Shown: in pieces, positions 45,501 to 57,494 of the stretch | How the letters are laid out: each line of letters begins with the position of its first letter | How positions within the stretch are numbered: position 1 is the stretch's first letter | Origin: Hemibagrus wyckioides | Lineage: Eukaryota; Chordata; Actinopteri; Siluriformes; Bagridae | Length of the DNA stretch: 64,000 nt | Direction: 5' to 3' | NCBI RefSeq assembly: GCF_019097595.1 | Contig: NC_080731.1 | Span: 17,447,071 to 17,511,070 of the forward strand | Translations under genes and position numbers: made by a program | Notes under the pieces: generated by a model | Databases searched by the model: none | What the model was told of the DNA's origin: nothing | Seen by the model: the letters and a program-made list of their open reading frames with translations, nothing else

Positions 45501-48500
45501 TGACTGGGACTGGTGTCTTGTACCAGAAAAAAAAAAAACCTAAACCAAAATAAATAATTGCCGTTTGAATCATAAAGACCATCCTGTGCAGCCATTCATA
45601 TTTAGGATTGTTTATTTACAAGATACTTATACTAAGCATCTTTTCAACCCACATACAGTAGTTCTGACTTGATTTAAATTGACATCTGGGTTCCTGTAAA
45701 GCTGCTTTCTGACTATGTCTATTAGTAAAAGTAACACTGAATTGAGCTGACATGAGGACTGAGTAAGTGTACTTGAAGTTTCTTTGGAATCTGCACCTCA
45801 TCAGTTAGTAATTTCATGCCGTTTACCATAAAACAGACTGATTTCACGCCTCAGGATCCAACAGAGGTAGAAGACTCGCACATATATATTCTCAAGTTAA
45901 TATCACCCCCACAAAAAACATCCTGATTCATCTGAAGTCAGTTTTTTGAGCTTGGAAGACAAAGGTTGGTTCATATGAGAGACTTTTCTCCAAACCTCAA
46001 TTCTGTGGTTTCTTTTTCTCTGCAGGATGTTCGCACGAAGAAAGCCGCCCTCATACTGGGATTACTCTGTGAACTGCACAGGAAATGAAGCCCACCTCTC
46101 CGGCTGTAACCTGGGACATTCGCTGACAGTCAACAACACGTGTGAAAAAGGCTACCCCGTGGTGGTGAGCTGCGTACCAGGAAGAGCCTTCGCTCCGACC
46201 CCCTTACATGGCTACAGGAAAGCCTTCAGACAAGAGGTGGGTCTCAGATCTCTGATTACGTAGCTGTGGAGTTCAGGCCCAGGGTTCAGGTTTAAGTCTT
46301 CACACACACACACAGACAGTGATTGCTGGTGATTTCAGTTTCAAAAACCTGAGTTACTCCCAGAGAACATTCATTCCAAAGTTCACATGAGACATTTAAA
46401 CCTTTGCTAACTTTCTCCCAAACCAAAGGCTTTTCACTGGGATACTGTCAGTGTATCATTTACATGTATTTTAAGATAGACATTTATTTCAACTCCATAC
46501 ATGAAGGTTCCGTAGCCAACCCTGCAATTTCAGACGAACCTCTATGATTATGCCGGCATTAATATAAGGGATGGTGTTTGATCACTCTCAAATTTTGCTC
46601 AGGCAGGATTTTTTTCCCCAAGAGGATGATCTCACTGACCAAAAATAAAAAACATGCACTTCCAGATGTCACAAGTCTCTTTATGATTGTGCTTTTGACC
46701 CATCTCTTTGGATTTTTAGTTAGTAAAACTGGTTAGATTACAGCACATAGATATATTTTTTAACTCATATTTAACTCACATTTTGTGCGTGTTTTCAATG
46801 TAGAGAAATGAATATGTGAAAAATGTTAAGATAATGAAAAAAACATTGATTTGTAGTTTTTTTTATCTGTAGCGCCCCCTGTGTAACTCTGCTATAAGTG
46901 CAGGTAATGTGTCAGGTCACCAGAAGGGGGAGACATTTCTTGACTGTTTCGACGTCATCATTATTATTTGAACAATTAAACATCAACAAAGCAGAATAAG
47001 CCTAAGTATTCTAAGCAGTTTGGATGAATTTATTACTATTTTCAATAAAAATATGTTTAACTGTTGAAGGTTGTTCTGTTGAGGATGAAGGATATAACTT
47101 CCAAGGAGTAAACGTCCATTATAAAAGAAACATCTTGACAACATTACTGTTAATGGTTTAGCAACAGACAAGACTATTTGCACACACACACACACACTCA
47201 GTACTTGATTCTGTTTGTTAGCAGCCGTTGGTGCGTCTGAAAGGTGGCGCGGTGGTCGGTGAGGGTCGGGTGGAGGTGCTGAAAAATGGCGAATGGGGCA
47301 CCATTTGTGATGATCGCTGGAATCTGGTGTCTGCCACCGTGGTGTGTCGAGAGCTTGGCTTTGGAACCGCCAAAGAAGCGCTGTCTGGAGGTCAACTGGG
47401 TCAAGGTCAGCAACGATGATCCACATTAATTTGAGTTATTCTACTGGAATCTTTACTGCTAACACTTGATGTAGCACAGTGTGGTTATATCCATGATTCT
47501 GTTTGTTCAGAAAGCGTAGTAACGGCTTGTCAAGAGGTTGATAATCAGTGGATTAAACATTGTGTTGACATTTCACAAAGAAAATCTAGAATTGTTTAAC
47601 CCGGCTATAATTTTCCTTGAGGAAGTGTTAATTTAAGTTTAATGAAAGGAATCTCCAGTGTCAGTGCTTTGTGAGAGACAGTGGTATGGCTTTAAGCTGC
47701 ATTTTTTTTGCCTTATTAACTTCATGAGGAGAAAAACAGAGAGGTAACAAGGTGCGTGTGTGTGTTACAGGAATGGGCCCAGTCCACATGAACGAGGTGC
47801 AGTGCACCGGGTTTGAGAAATCTGTCACTGAATGTGTCTTTAACATGGACAAAGACATGGAGGGATGCAGCCATGAGGAGGATGCTGGAGTCCGCTGCAA
47901 CGTTCCTGCTATGGGCTTCCAGCAGCGTGTGAGACCTTAAATCTACCTACAATACAAGCTTGATTAAAATGGAGCTGCCTACACATATCTGTATAGCAGT
48001 TCTGGAAATCTACCAACCTACGCTCTGAATTTCAGCCGATAAGAATACACCGTTTTGAAATAATTAAGGAATGCAATTTGTTCCCACACAGCTGCGTCTG
48101 AGTGGAGGCCGTAACCCGTTCGAGGGCCGTGTCGAGGTGCTAATGGAGCGTAACGGTTCTCTGGTCTGGGGCACGGTGTGTGGAGAAGGCTGGAGCACCA
48201 TGGAGGCTATGGTAGTGTGCAGGCAACTCGGCCTCGGTTATGCCAGCCATGCTTTCCAGGTACAATTATGTCCCAGAATCCCATCACAAATCAGTGAGTT
48301 CTACTTGCTGCAAAGATCTGAAATAATATACTATAATAATATTTTTTTTATCTCATCCTTATAGTGTATTTCAATAAAAAAATTCCTCTAGCTTGTGGGA
48401 ATGTTTGCTGTAAAACACTCACACAAGCAGGACAAAAACATATCTGTTCCCTTTAATCATTTTATTTAAAAGACACATTTCATTTCTGACAGTTATGGCC

Positions 48501-51500
48501 ATCTTGTGCTTAGTCTTGGCAGTGGGATCCAAACTTCACTTTTATATAAACATCTGGCTACATCTGGAACACAGATAACAAGCTCAAAGTGACCTGCAGC
48601 CGATTACATTTGTGTTTCTCCATGTGTGATTAATTACCTAATTCATTACAGATGCATTTAATCCAGAGTCAGTACGATTCGGTTAACTCTGATTTAATGT
48701 GATACAGTGCAATAAAGTGAAATACCAGAGGCCACGCCTTCTTTACTGATGCTGACGGACACATAGGCCATGCCTAAGGGTTCCAAAGATATTCCCAAAA
48801 TTCAGATAAACTTTGAAGAACATATTTTAAATAATTATTTTAAAAAATTATAATTAAAAATGTATAATTTTTAAACAAAGGACATATTCTATTGTCGCAA
48901 TATTTGAAATAAAAATGATATCAAACTTAATCAGCCGTCCATGTAGACGAGTAAGATTTATAACATGTAAAACAGGCGCATGGCTCCCTCTAGTGGTTAA
49001 ATTACACATTAAACATCCCATAGGTCGTTCTTTATATTCTCATTTGATTTTCTTTTATTAAACATGTGACGTTTAGTTTTTTAAACTCGCACGATAGCAT
49101 CAGTGAGCATACAGCATGCATATATAAGGCAGCAAGTGAACATTTTGTACACATGTATACTGATGTGTTAGAAGCAGGAAAAATTGGCAAGCATTAGGAT
49201 TTGAGTGAGTTTCACAAATTGTGATGGAAAGACCACTGGATCAGAGCATCTCCAAAACTGCAGCTATTGTGGGGTGTTCCCGGTCTGCAGTGGTCAGTAT
49301 CTATCAAAAGTGGTCCAAGGAAGGAACAGTGGTGAACTGGCGGCAGGGTCATGGGCGGCCAAGGCTCACTGATGCACGTGGGGAGCGAAGGCTGGCCCGT
49401 GTGATCCGATCCAACAGACGAGCTACTGTTGATCAAATTGCTGAAGAAGTTAACGCTGATTCTCACTTGAACCATGAAGTCATGGGACGCCCCCTACTGG
49501 ATGCTAAAAAGAACACATGTTGAGATGCACGTGGCTTATTGCACAGGCTGAATGATGTGTATATAAAACTCTAAATATAAATTCTAATTAAATAAGACTA
49601 CATTTAATATGATGACAAATCAAAAATAAAAATCAAAATGTATAAAATAAATGTAAATAAAATATTTTTTTGTTTAGTAGGCTAGAGTATTTTTAGTATA
49701 ATTCTTTTAAATGTCTATGGAATTGAATATATTTTAATTTATTTTTAAAATATTTATAAATGTGTAAAATAAAAGTAAACATAAGTAACAATATTTGCAT
49801 CACTGTCACAATATAATGTTAGAATAAAATGTAAATGAGTAAAGTGTGTGTGTGTGTGTGTGTGTGTGTAGGAGACGTGGTACTGGCCCGGTGTGGTGAG
49901 CGCTGATGGTGTAGTGATGAGCGGTGTGCGCTGTGCTGGTACTGAGATGTCTCTGTCTCACTGTCTGCATCACGGAGAGCATGTGAACTGCCCCAGAGGA
50001 GGAGCACGCTACGCTGCCGGGGTCACCTGCTCCGAGAGTAAGATCATCACCCTTGTGCATACCATGATTTTATAAAAAAAAAAATTAATGCATGTGGGTT
50101 TTTTTTAACTGTCTTTCCCCCTGCAGCCGCCCCGGATCTGGTACTGAACCCTCAGGTGGTGGAGCAGACCACATACATAGAGGACCGGCCCATGTTCATG
50201 CTGCAGTGCGCATATGAGGAGAACTGCCTGGCCTCCACATCCAGCTCAACTCCGGCTAACTCGTACCGACGCCTGCTGCGCTTCTCTTCTCAGATCCACA
50301 ACAATGGCCAGTCTGACTTCAAACCCAAAGCAAGCAGAGATACATGGGTCTGGCACGACTGTCACAGGTCAGATAAACATGGTCCAAAATTCTGCAGACT
50401 GATTTTATTTCACCACAAGAAGTAATTCTGTGACTTTTTTCATTAGTTCAGTTTACAGTACTCATAATAAGAATCTTGTATTCCCATTTTTTCCAGACAT
50501 TACCACAGCATGGAGGTCTTCACTTATTATGATCTGCTCAGCTTAAACGGCTCCAAAGTAGCAGAAGGACACAAAGCCAGCTTCTGTCTCGAAGACTCGG
50601 AGTGTGATGAAGGTTCGCATTATAATGTCAAACAGTGTTCAAATCAAATGACTCACAGACAATCCACATGGTTGTGCACTCTTTCACTCTCTCAGTTCCT
50701 AACACACCTGAGCCAAGTATTTAGTGTTACTGATTGCTTCGTTAAGGAGCTTGAGAACATCTGAGTGGATTGTCTGGGGTAAAGTATACTAGTATAACAG
50801 CTTAATCTGTTCAAATTAAAATTCAAATTATTGTCAAACTGAGGTGATTGTCCAAGATGGCCGCCCCACGATTGTGCTTATTTTTCTATAAAACTTCTTG
50901 ATATGTAGTCTTTTAAACTCCTACCAGTTAAGACACAGAGTTTGCTTCATTTTGTGTTCATTACTGTGATTGTAAAATTGCCAAAACCTGGACGGAGTGT
51001 TTGAGGTCAGGGGTGAATCTGACAATGTAAATTCTTATCTTTTAACCAGGTATTGAAAAGAAATACGAATGCGCCAATTTTGGTGAGCAAGGCATCACAG
51101 TGAGCTGCTGGGACACTTACAGACATGACATCGATTGCCAGTGGGTGGACATCACCGACGTCAAGCCTGGGGATTACATGTTCCAGGTGAGTAGCTTGCT
51201 GCATAATTCAAGTATTTTCTTTGTTTTTAATTTAGTAATTACTATTTATAATCTGAATGTTTAGGCTTAGGGTTAACTGTTCATTTACCATAAGACATTT
51301 TTCTTACAGTAAAATAATACGTTTGTTGAAATTTCAAGCATGCCCCTTTTGCTACAGTTCTTATGGTAGGCATGCTACTCCAGTAATTACGCTAATGTTA
51401 AAGAAAGGTACACTAATGTTTGTTACCTCAGCAATAAGGTATTCTTTAGCTAAAATTAACATTAAAAAATACCAAAACTGATCAGACAAACAAAAGCTAC

Positions 51501-53409
51501 TAAAATGTATCATCACATTTCAGGGTGCGTCTGAAACTTACTGTATGTGGAAAACATAGCTTTAAAGAAGAACGAATAAAAAAAGAATAATTAAGTGATT
51601 AAAGTAAAAAATAAACATACATTATTATTTGGTATAAATTATTGACCATATTGAAAACCCAATCCTCCCAAGCCACTAATATTAAAGGAGAAGTTCACTT
51701 CCAGAACAAAAATTTCCTCACCACCTGGTCATCCAAGATGTTCATATCTTTCTTTCTTCAGTCGTAAAAAAAAATAATGTTTTTTGAGGAAAACATTTCA
51801 GGATTTTTCTCCATATAGTAGACTTTAATGGTGCCTGTGAGTTTGAACTTCCAAAATGCAGTTTATATGCAGCTTCAAAGAGCTCTAAACCTCGATCCCA
51901 GCCCAGGAAGAAGGGTCTTATCTAGCTAAACCATTGGTCATTTTCTTAATAAAAAATATTTTTAAATTGTTCAGTGAGTTCAAACTCACAGGCACCATTA
52001 AAGTCTTCTATATGGAGAAAAATCCTGAAATGTTTTCCTCAAAAAACATTATTTTTTTAATATTTTTAATATTTTTTAGCCACAAAAGCTCGTCTAGCAC
52101 TACCTTTGGGATACGCATCCATGACACCACATACTACTTAATCATGTCGAAAGGTCACACGTGACATAGGCGGAGCTACAGACCCAGTGTTTACAAAGCG
52201 AACGTGCAAAGACCAAGGAAGTGCAAATAAGTCAAACACACTTTACTAAAAAAAAAAGGTACAACGAGAATGTATGGGTGTGTTGATATCCAGGTGTAGA
52301 GTGAGCAACCACAGCTTCAATCGCTTAGGATTGTTAAAGGAAATGTTTTTAACCGGTCACGTTATTTCCAAGTGGACGTAATCTTTTATGTTTAAAACAA
52401 TTTCCACATCCAGGGTACACACACGAACGGACCATTTATTGGTTGTGGAATTACACCATTTTGTTGTTTGTCAACCGCCAATAAATCTCAAGAAGAAGAA
52501 GAAGAAGAAGAAGACTGCTCCAAAGGTGTTGCGTGTTGAATGACACAAAGTTATATGTATTTGTGTCAATTTTTGTTTCAAATGGTTAACATTCGTGTGT
52601 GTACTCTGGATGTGAAAATCATTTTAAACCTAAGCAAACAGATCATTCTGTTACTGAGGAACAGTTAACCATTTTAATTTCTGAAAATGAAACATTGCTA
52701 GACATCTGTAGACAGAACCCAGCCTCTGAACTGAACTTATTTTACAGATCGTCATTAACCCTAACTACGAGGTGGCTGAGTCTGATTACACCAACAACAT
52801 TGTGAAATGCAGGACTCGATATGACGGCCACCGCATATGGATGTACAACTGCCATATAGGTGAGATCATCAGATAAAAACGATAGTTAGTTTAATATTAA
52901 TACATACATATATAGACTTAATTTTATATTATTGTTTTTATTTTTTAACTTTTTATTTTAAAGAATAATTCTCAGTCAATAAACAGTAAAAAAAAAATCT
53001 ATTAAATCTATTTTTTTTTAAATAAATTTTATGTATTTTTTAAGCTAGTATTGTCATGTTTTGTTTTTGGAAATTATTTCCAGTTCCAACATTCGGATCT
53101 GACATTATATCTATCTCACTGCTAACGTTTTGATTGGTCAGAAAGTGTTGATTCATTTTGTTTCTAAAGTAACAGCTGACAGAGGGGCTTCTACATTAGA
53201 TAATCTACCTAAACTATTTTTTTTTTAATGTGTATAATCATTTATTCGCATTTGTGTCTCCAGTGTCACCTTGTTGTAACAGTTAGAGTTAAAGCCATAA
53301 GTCGACATTTTCCACCAGCAGTCTTCTCTTTTTCTTAGGTGGATCAGTGAGCGGTGAAACTGAGGAGCTGTTTCCTGGCCTTTTGAACAACCAGGTGACC
53401 CACAGGTAA
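33382..53409 (+). CDS. loxl2: Lysyl oxidase-like 2 (loxl2), 13 coding exons, complete
   Basis: Coding exons are 33382-33730, 33899-34074, 43284-43495, 46026-46236, 47222-47405, 47771-47928, 48092-48259, 49872-50037, 50127-50367, 50497-50612, 51050-51186, 52748-52859 and 53339-53409, giving 766 residues (human LOXL2 has 774). A signal peptide precedes four SRCR domains, e.g. [20 protein letters not shown] and [20 protein letters not shown]. The lysyl oxidase domain contains the copper ligands H621, H623 and H625 in CHRHYHS. The LTQ cofactor residues are K648 (EGHKASFC) and Y684 ([10 protein letters not shown]). The enzyme is secreted and oxidises lysines of collagen and elastin for cross-linking. 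Residue-by-residue similarity fits LOXL2 rather than LOXL3 or LOXL4; a versus b paralogue is not decided. No frame lesions were seen. Confidence 0.96.
37824..37940. repeat. Near-perfect (GATAA)n pentanucleotide array, about 23 units
   Basis: Uninterrupted AGATAAGATAAG... runs for about 117 bp. Every unit contains AGATAA, the WGATAR consensus bound by GATA factors. Intronic in loxl2. Confidence 0.95.
38470..38886. repeat. 30-bp minisatellite, about 14 copies
   Basis: The consensus is close to ACTAATCACTGATCACCATT plus a variable 10 bp (CCTCCYAATA-like). The period is exactly 30 bp over most of the array, with substitutions but few indels. Intronic in loxl2, ending about 30 bp before a Tc1 relic. 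Confidence 0.9.
38919..39257 (+). mobile_element. Tc1-like transposon relic with large internal deletion
   Basis: The 5' part (GGTCAGAGCATGTCTTCAAC...GTGGTTAGTACATACCAAAA) is the transposase DNA-binding region. It is joined directly to the 3' part, which encodes [27 protein letters not shown] sequence, and ends with the TIR-like GTTATGGCTGATTGGTGTG. Most of the catalytic domain is deleted. Same family as 49150-49470. Confidence 0.7.
39450..39520. repeat. (CT)n microsatellite
   Basis: About 70 bp of CT dinucleotides with a few interruptions. Frames read as Ser-Leu or Arg-Glu repeats and are not genes. Confidence 0.9.
40650..40885. repeat. Interspersed fish repeat with GGATGCCCTTCCTGTCGCAA core
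   Basis: A GC-rich island in AT-rich intron carries the phrase GCCGGATGCCCTTCCTGTCG, followed by CAACCCTCCCATTTTTATCC and GGGACTGGCACTGAGAGT, which I recognise as dispersed in many fish genomes. It ends in an A-rich AAATAAATAAA tail. Class not assigned. Confidence 0.5.
43588..44270. repeat. Minisatellite of about 22 bp in loxl2 intron, open in one frame
   Basis: The unit resembles ATTCCACAATCTCTCCATCA, about 22 bp with variants, and repeats about 30 times. One + frame stays open for 250 codons and reads as SLHHHSTIS/IPQS variants. The array lies fully inside the intron after 43495 and has no splice or homology support as protein. Confidence 0.88.
44271..46025 (+). other. loxl2: Remainder of the loxl2 intron before the 46026 exon
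   Basis: No gene, RNA or recognised repeat was seen. The acceptor at the end is TTTCTTTTTCTCTGCAG, a strong polypyrimidine tract. Confidence 0.5.
46300..47221 (+). other. loxl2: loxl2 intron before the third SRCR domain
   Basis: Contains short (CA)n tracts at 46301-46315 and 47180-47197 and nothing else recognised. The acceptor is TTAG|CAG; using the first AG restores QPLVRL, the conserved start of the third SRCR domain. Confidence 0.6.
47641..47700 (+). repeat. Copy end of the GGAGTCTCCAGT MITE family
   Basis: AATGAAAGGAATCTCCAGTG followed by TCAGTGCTTTGTGA matches the ends of the 31590-31800 element. Located in the loxl2 intron just upstream of the 47771 exon. Confidence 0.45.
49150..49470 (+). 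mobile_element. 5' fragment of a Tc1-like transposon with transposase N-terminus
   Basis: An open stretch from 49221 encodes the two helix-turn-helix region ([20 protein letters not shown], then YQKWSKEG) and the GRP linker ([14 protein letters not shown]). Similarity stops abruptly at about 49470 after EEVNADS. The catalytic domain and 3' TIR are absent. It sits inside a loxl2 intron, same family as 38919-39257. Confidence 0.75.
49844..49871 (+). promoter_or_regulatory. loxl2: (GT)13 tract forming the 3' splice site of the 49872 exon of loxl2
   Basis: Thirteen GT dinucleotides run directly into AG at 49870-49871. There is no normal polypyrimidine tract between the repeat and the exon. The upstream 50 nt are A-rich. 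Confidence 0.8.
51684..52480. mobile_element. DNA-transposon-derived repeat with internal inverted arms, loxl2 intron
   Basis: GAGGAAAACATTTCAGGATT at about 51785 onward, through about 51856 (GTGCCTGTGAGTTTGAACTT), returns in reverse complement at about 51968-52048. Flanking phrases (AAGGAGAAGTTCACTTCCAG; CAGTGTTTACAAAGCGAACG) match a DNA element I recognise from cyprinid-type genomes. No transposase. A (GAA)n tract at about 52490-52513 follows. Confidence 0.6.
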
Positions 53410-54240
53410 AAGGTGGACTGTTGGAAATGAGACAACTGAGAGCTTGGACCACTATGTTTTTCTCCCTGAATGCTCGGTGCTAAATGCATGCACCAAACCA
53501 TTGCCACTCTGTTGGGATGAAAAAAAAAACCCTCCCCAAACACTCCTCCATAAAAAAAACACCTTATATGAGAAAACACACTAAATACTACTGGGCAAGT
53601 AAAGATAATTATGACATAATGATAATGTTCAACCTTTTATCAGGGTATACAATACTGCCACCATATTCTCTGTCTCTACATTTGGCCTCGGCTGCTATCC
53701 TTCTGCTCGGGACAGATTATTTTCTCAGTATTGTGGTACTAGAATGATTATCAGTACCTGCCTAGTAAAGCAAAACTCCAACACTACTGGTTCAGGACTT
53801 CCATAAAAGAATCAGTGGATTAACAAAAACACAACACAGATTCCTTAAAAGATCCAAAGTGGCTACAATCCAAATGTAATGAATTTGCCTCCATTGGTGT
53901 TGGAGATTCAGCTGATATTTAAGGCAATTCTGATGCACTTTTCTCTTTAGCCTTAATGGACTCATCTACAAACGTGACAGGACTCCTGAAGATCAATAGA
54001 TTTGGGAATTGTATTTGCCATAACTTTGCTGCCTTAATATTATTTCAGTCTTTTATGATCTTATGGCATTTATTTGCGATTCTCTGGAAAAATAAAAGAG
54101 AAATCTTTACTAGCATTGGTGATAACCATCACATTGCAGATCTGGAGTGCTCAGTGCTAAGAACCTTGAGTATTGAAGAAGAATCATGCTTGGAATTTTA
54201 CTTATCCAACATTAAAGCAATAATAATAATAATAAAAAAA
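53410..54240 (+). other. loxl2: 3' UTR of loxl2
   Basis: No further gene is visible. ATTAAAGCAATAATAATAAT at about 54211 holds a candidate poly(A) signal (ATTAAA), about 800 nt after the stop codon. Confidence 0.5.
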
Positions 54241-54360
54241 TTCAAATAGGTAATTAGAAGCATCAATAAATGCTCTAATACTACTCAAGAAAATTCAAAT
54301 ACACACATCTTGATATTTAGTTTTTGTACATCTTTTAAATAAAAAGAAATTCAGAGCATT

Positions 54361-54657
54361 ACCCAGATAGCAAAATAGGTCTGGCCCAGATCTGGCCCAC
54401 TTACACTTGGCCCACATACCACATACCTTTGGTGGCCCATATCTGGTTTGCCAGAGGTGGGCCAAACATGGGCCAGCACCAGGCCACACTACATAAACCG
54501 AACCATAACCGGGCCACATCTAGCATGCCATCATAACAGTGCCATCACTGCCAGACCTGGTCTGCATCTGGTAGACATACCACTTATCATGCCAGAACTC
54601 AGCCAGCAGTGCCGGCTTAATGCCAGATCTGGCCCAGACCTGTCTGCTATGTGGGTA
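54361..54657. mobile_element. MITE-like element rich in TGGCCCAGATCTGG motifs
   Basis: The left end ACCCAGATAGCA is mirrored by TGCTATGTGGGTA at the right. The interior is made of diverged GGCCCAGATCTGG/GGCCACATCTGG phrases with partial inverted symmetry. No coding content. Confidence 0.55.
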
Positions 54658-56370
54658 GCTTCTGATTTATGCTAGTTGTGTGGTGTGCTAGCTTAACATT
54701 AGTTAGCTAGCAGATAAGTATCCCTGTGGATATTAGCACATTTAACAACTAATATATCAACTGGTTAATAAGCTGAATAAGGAGTTGCTAGCAACTGCTA
54801 CTGAGGATACAACCTAGCTAGCTACATAGCTGGCTAACAACAACAGCTAGCTAGCTAGTTTTGAGTTGTTAGTGATGTTTATTGACGAGTATTAGCTCAA
54901 AAAACAAACAATTTCAGCCACTGTCTGAGAGAAGGTAAGTAAAACTCCCCAGAACAGCCATGGGAAAAAAAAAAAAAAAACGTTTGGTATATAGTGTAGC
55001 ATTTTCACCATTAAATTTTCCTTTCTTTTACTAATATTTGTTAAAGACTACAAATGGCTCAAGAAATTTATGTTGTCCAAATGCCTCAAAAGATCGAAAA
55101 AGAGCTCCTTTTTTCATTCCACTGAAGGTCTCATGCTGGTTTTATTTAAGGTCAAAGCATTGCAATTTTATTCCACTCTTAGCTTCAGTTAGTAACTTAT
55201 TTTAAGTCAGGGATTAGCTAACAACTGTATCTAGTTCATTCATTTTATTTGGTGCAGAATGTCTTTATATTTTGTTGTTTTTTGTTTTGTTTTGTTTTTT
55301 CCTGATTTAGTGGTGCTATCAAAGATCTACCCTCTGTTTTTAGAGGGTACGTTTTGTCATGATTTACATTATGCTTACTTGAATGGAGCGTTTTTTTTTG
55401 TTTGTTTGTTTTTTTTTTTTCTGAAAGAAAATCCTATACTGTGCATTTGTAATATTGTTTAGCAGTAAATAAATGTAAGCATTCAGGAGAACTGAGAACA
55501 TGTCGAGTGGTATTTTTGTACTTCGTCCACAAGAGGTCGCTTGTGTACCATAGAGCTACTAGAAAGTAGGGTTGAGATGATCTGGAATTCTTTTCTGAAG
55601 ACACACTCATTCATACGTCTGTTCTTAAATAAATATCTAATATATATGTATTTTTCTAGGTTGCTAAAAATCTCCTCAAAGATATTGTGATTGTTTTCAT
55701 ATATTTACCTTTGTTTTGTTTTCCCACCATAAATTTCGTTCGACAGGTGATCAAATTACTTCCTGTTGGTCTTCTACTACATTGGATATTAGAAATCCAG
55801 ATGACACGTCAATGCCTCTTCCTCATAAATCTTACAGACCTGAACGTTTGTTATTTTTAAGGTTAGAAGAGGACATGTGCTTCTTAAGAAGTACCTTTTT
55901 ATGAACGATTAAGATGCCAGATTGGGCTTTATTACTCTTTGGCAAATACAGGATATTAAACTTTTTAAGTCTATAGTCATAAGCATGGAGGTATAGTATG
56001 GAGGTTCGTCACTACTTTATATTGGCAGCAGTGTGCAAACTTTAAGTATTCCCTTGCAGCCTGAGGCATTAGTAAATTCCTAAATTATAGCTTTCATTTA
56101 AACACTTGCAGTGATTTATTTAGTGACCCCACTCCTCAGTTATTTGAAGGTTCACAGAAAGCTTTGGTATGTCTGCACTTGTGGCTACTTCAACACACCA
56201 GTTTACATTAGCTGCATTCTTCCATAGGTGAAAGCATGCACGTTCCTAAAGCTCTGCCTTTCCTCTGCCTTATCATCGACTGAAAGACAGTGAAAGCAAA
56301 TCTGGCACTATTTCAGCTACATTTATTATGAGCATGTGTGTGTCATGAACCAGTTTCCTGGACATCTTCG
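54658..56370. other. Intergenic, no gene recognised
   Basis: Includes a GCTAG-rich stretch at about 54660-54860, a poly(A) run at about 54964-54980 and GTTTT-rich tracts at about 55275-55300 and 55390-55420. An open frame at 55716-55904 has no recognisable family. Confidence 0.4.
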
Positions 56371-56445
56371 GTATGCAAACCGCTAAAACGATCCTGAGGA
56401 AAAGAAAACCCTTCATATGTTGTATGTTTTTAAATACATTTTCCA

Positions 56446-56696
56446 GTGATGCTGGCTCATGCAAAGGAGACTTATCTCAGATGAGATGCATGATGGATGT
56501 GGTGAAGATCTGCAAAAGAGACCTCCGTGTTCCTGCCAGCTCATCTTTCAGGAACGCTGGAGATGCCTGTGGTGAAGAGGACATTATGCAGATGCTCTTT
56601 GAATACATCAAGCTGAAATTTATTCAGGAGTGTGCCGTTCTGCAAGGCCAGCACTGGATTAAGGTTCAAAAGGAGCATGACCAAAATGATAACTAA
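56446..56696 (+). CDS. Unidentified exon-like ORF, cysteine-containing, possible last exon
   Basis: After an acceptor-like ACATTTTCCAG at 56435-56445, the frame stays open for about 82 codons to TAA at 56694-56696. The peptide includes SCKGDLSQMRCMMDVVKICK and GDACGEEDIMQMLFEYIKLK, with five cysteines and amphipathic, helix-like spacing. I do not recognise a family. The segment is richer in G+C than its surroundings and non-repetitive, unlike neighbouring open frames. It could be the final exon of a small gene, a retrogene remnant or chance. No upstream exon was identified with confidence. Confidence 0.3.
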
Positions 56697-57490
56697 GTCT
56701 ATCGATTTCAGTAAATATCCAAAAAGATAACTAGGCCTATTATATTTTACCAGTGTACCAAAACCTTTGGGCAAACTACCTCAAACGAACATTATGAATT
56801 TTTAGTGACTACAAAACCATTTTTATTTTTTGCTGTGTATCTTAAAAACATCCAAAAGATTTAAAAGCGGCATTTACCACACAGAGTTTCCAAGTAAACA
56901 CACTGATGAGCTCTGTTTCTCTTAAAAATGTTCTCTCATTGTGATTGTTGTCATGATCTGCATTTTAAATCCAAAACTATAAACTTTTAGTAGCTTCAAA
57001 GGTGACAAAGAGAAACAAAAGAGAAGCTTGTGAGTTTGCACATGGGGCCATGATCTCATTTTACATTAAACCATAAAAATAAAAAAAAATAGCTATGCCT
57101 ATAATAGTTAATAGTTTTAATAACTGTAATAGTTTAATGCCATTTCCATTAAGTTTCCATTTGACTCCATTATTGTTACCAAGCTACTGTATAATGTTGA
57201 AAAAACGTATTCTAAAAGCATTAAGAGGTTGTAACGGCTCTGCTTGAATCACTTCACAAGAGCCATCGCACCACATTCCTCACTACAGCTCATGCTAGTT
57301 TTTTAAATTACCCTTGATGGACGAATGTTTCTTTTCAAATTTGTAAAAATCCCCTAAAAAGTAAGAACAGACTTCATACTCATTTATTATGAGGACTGTG
57401 ACACTAAACACTATACTGATGAAATCACTGGGCAAACTGTTAGCGAAATTTCCATAAGGTTTTCTGTCATCTACTGTTACACTCAGCCGA
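56697..57490. other. Intergenic, nothing recognised
   Basis: AT-rich, with stops in all frames and no named repeat. Confidence 0.5.
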
Positions 57491-57494
57491 ATTC

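Noticed and set aside
55716..55904. 62-codon ORF between loxl2 and 56.4 kb
   Set aside because: No recognisable motif and no convincing splice link to the 56446 ORF.
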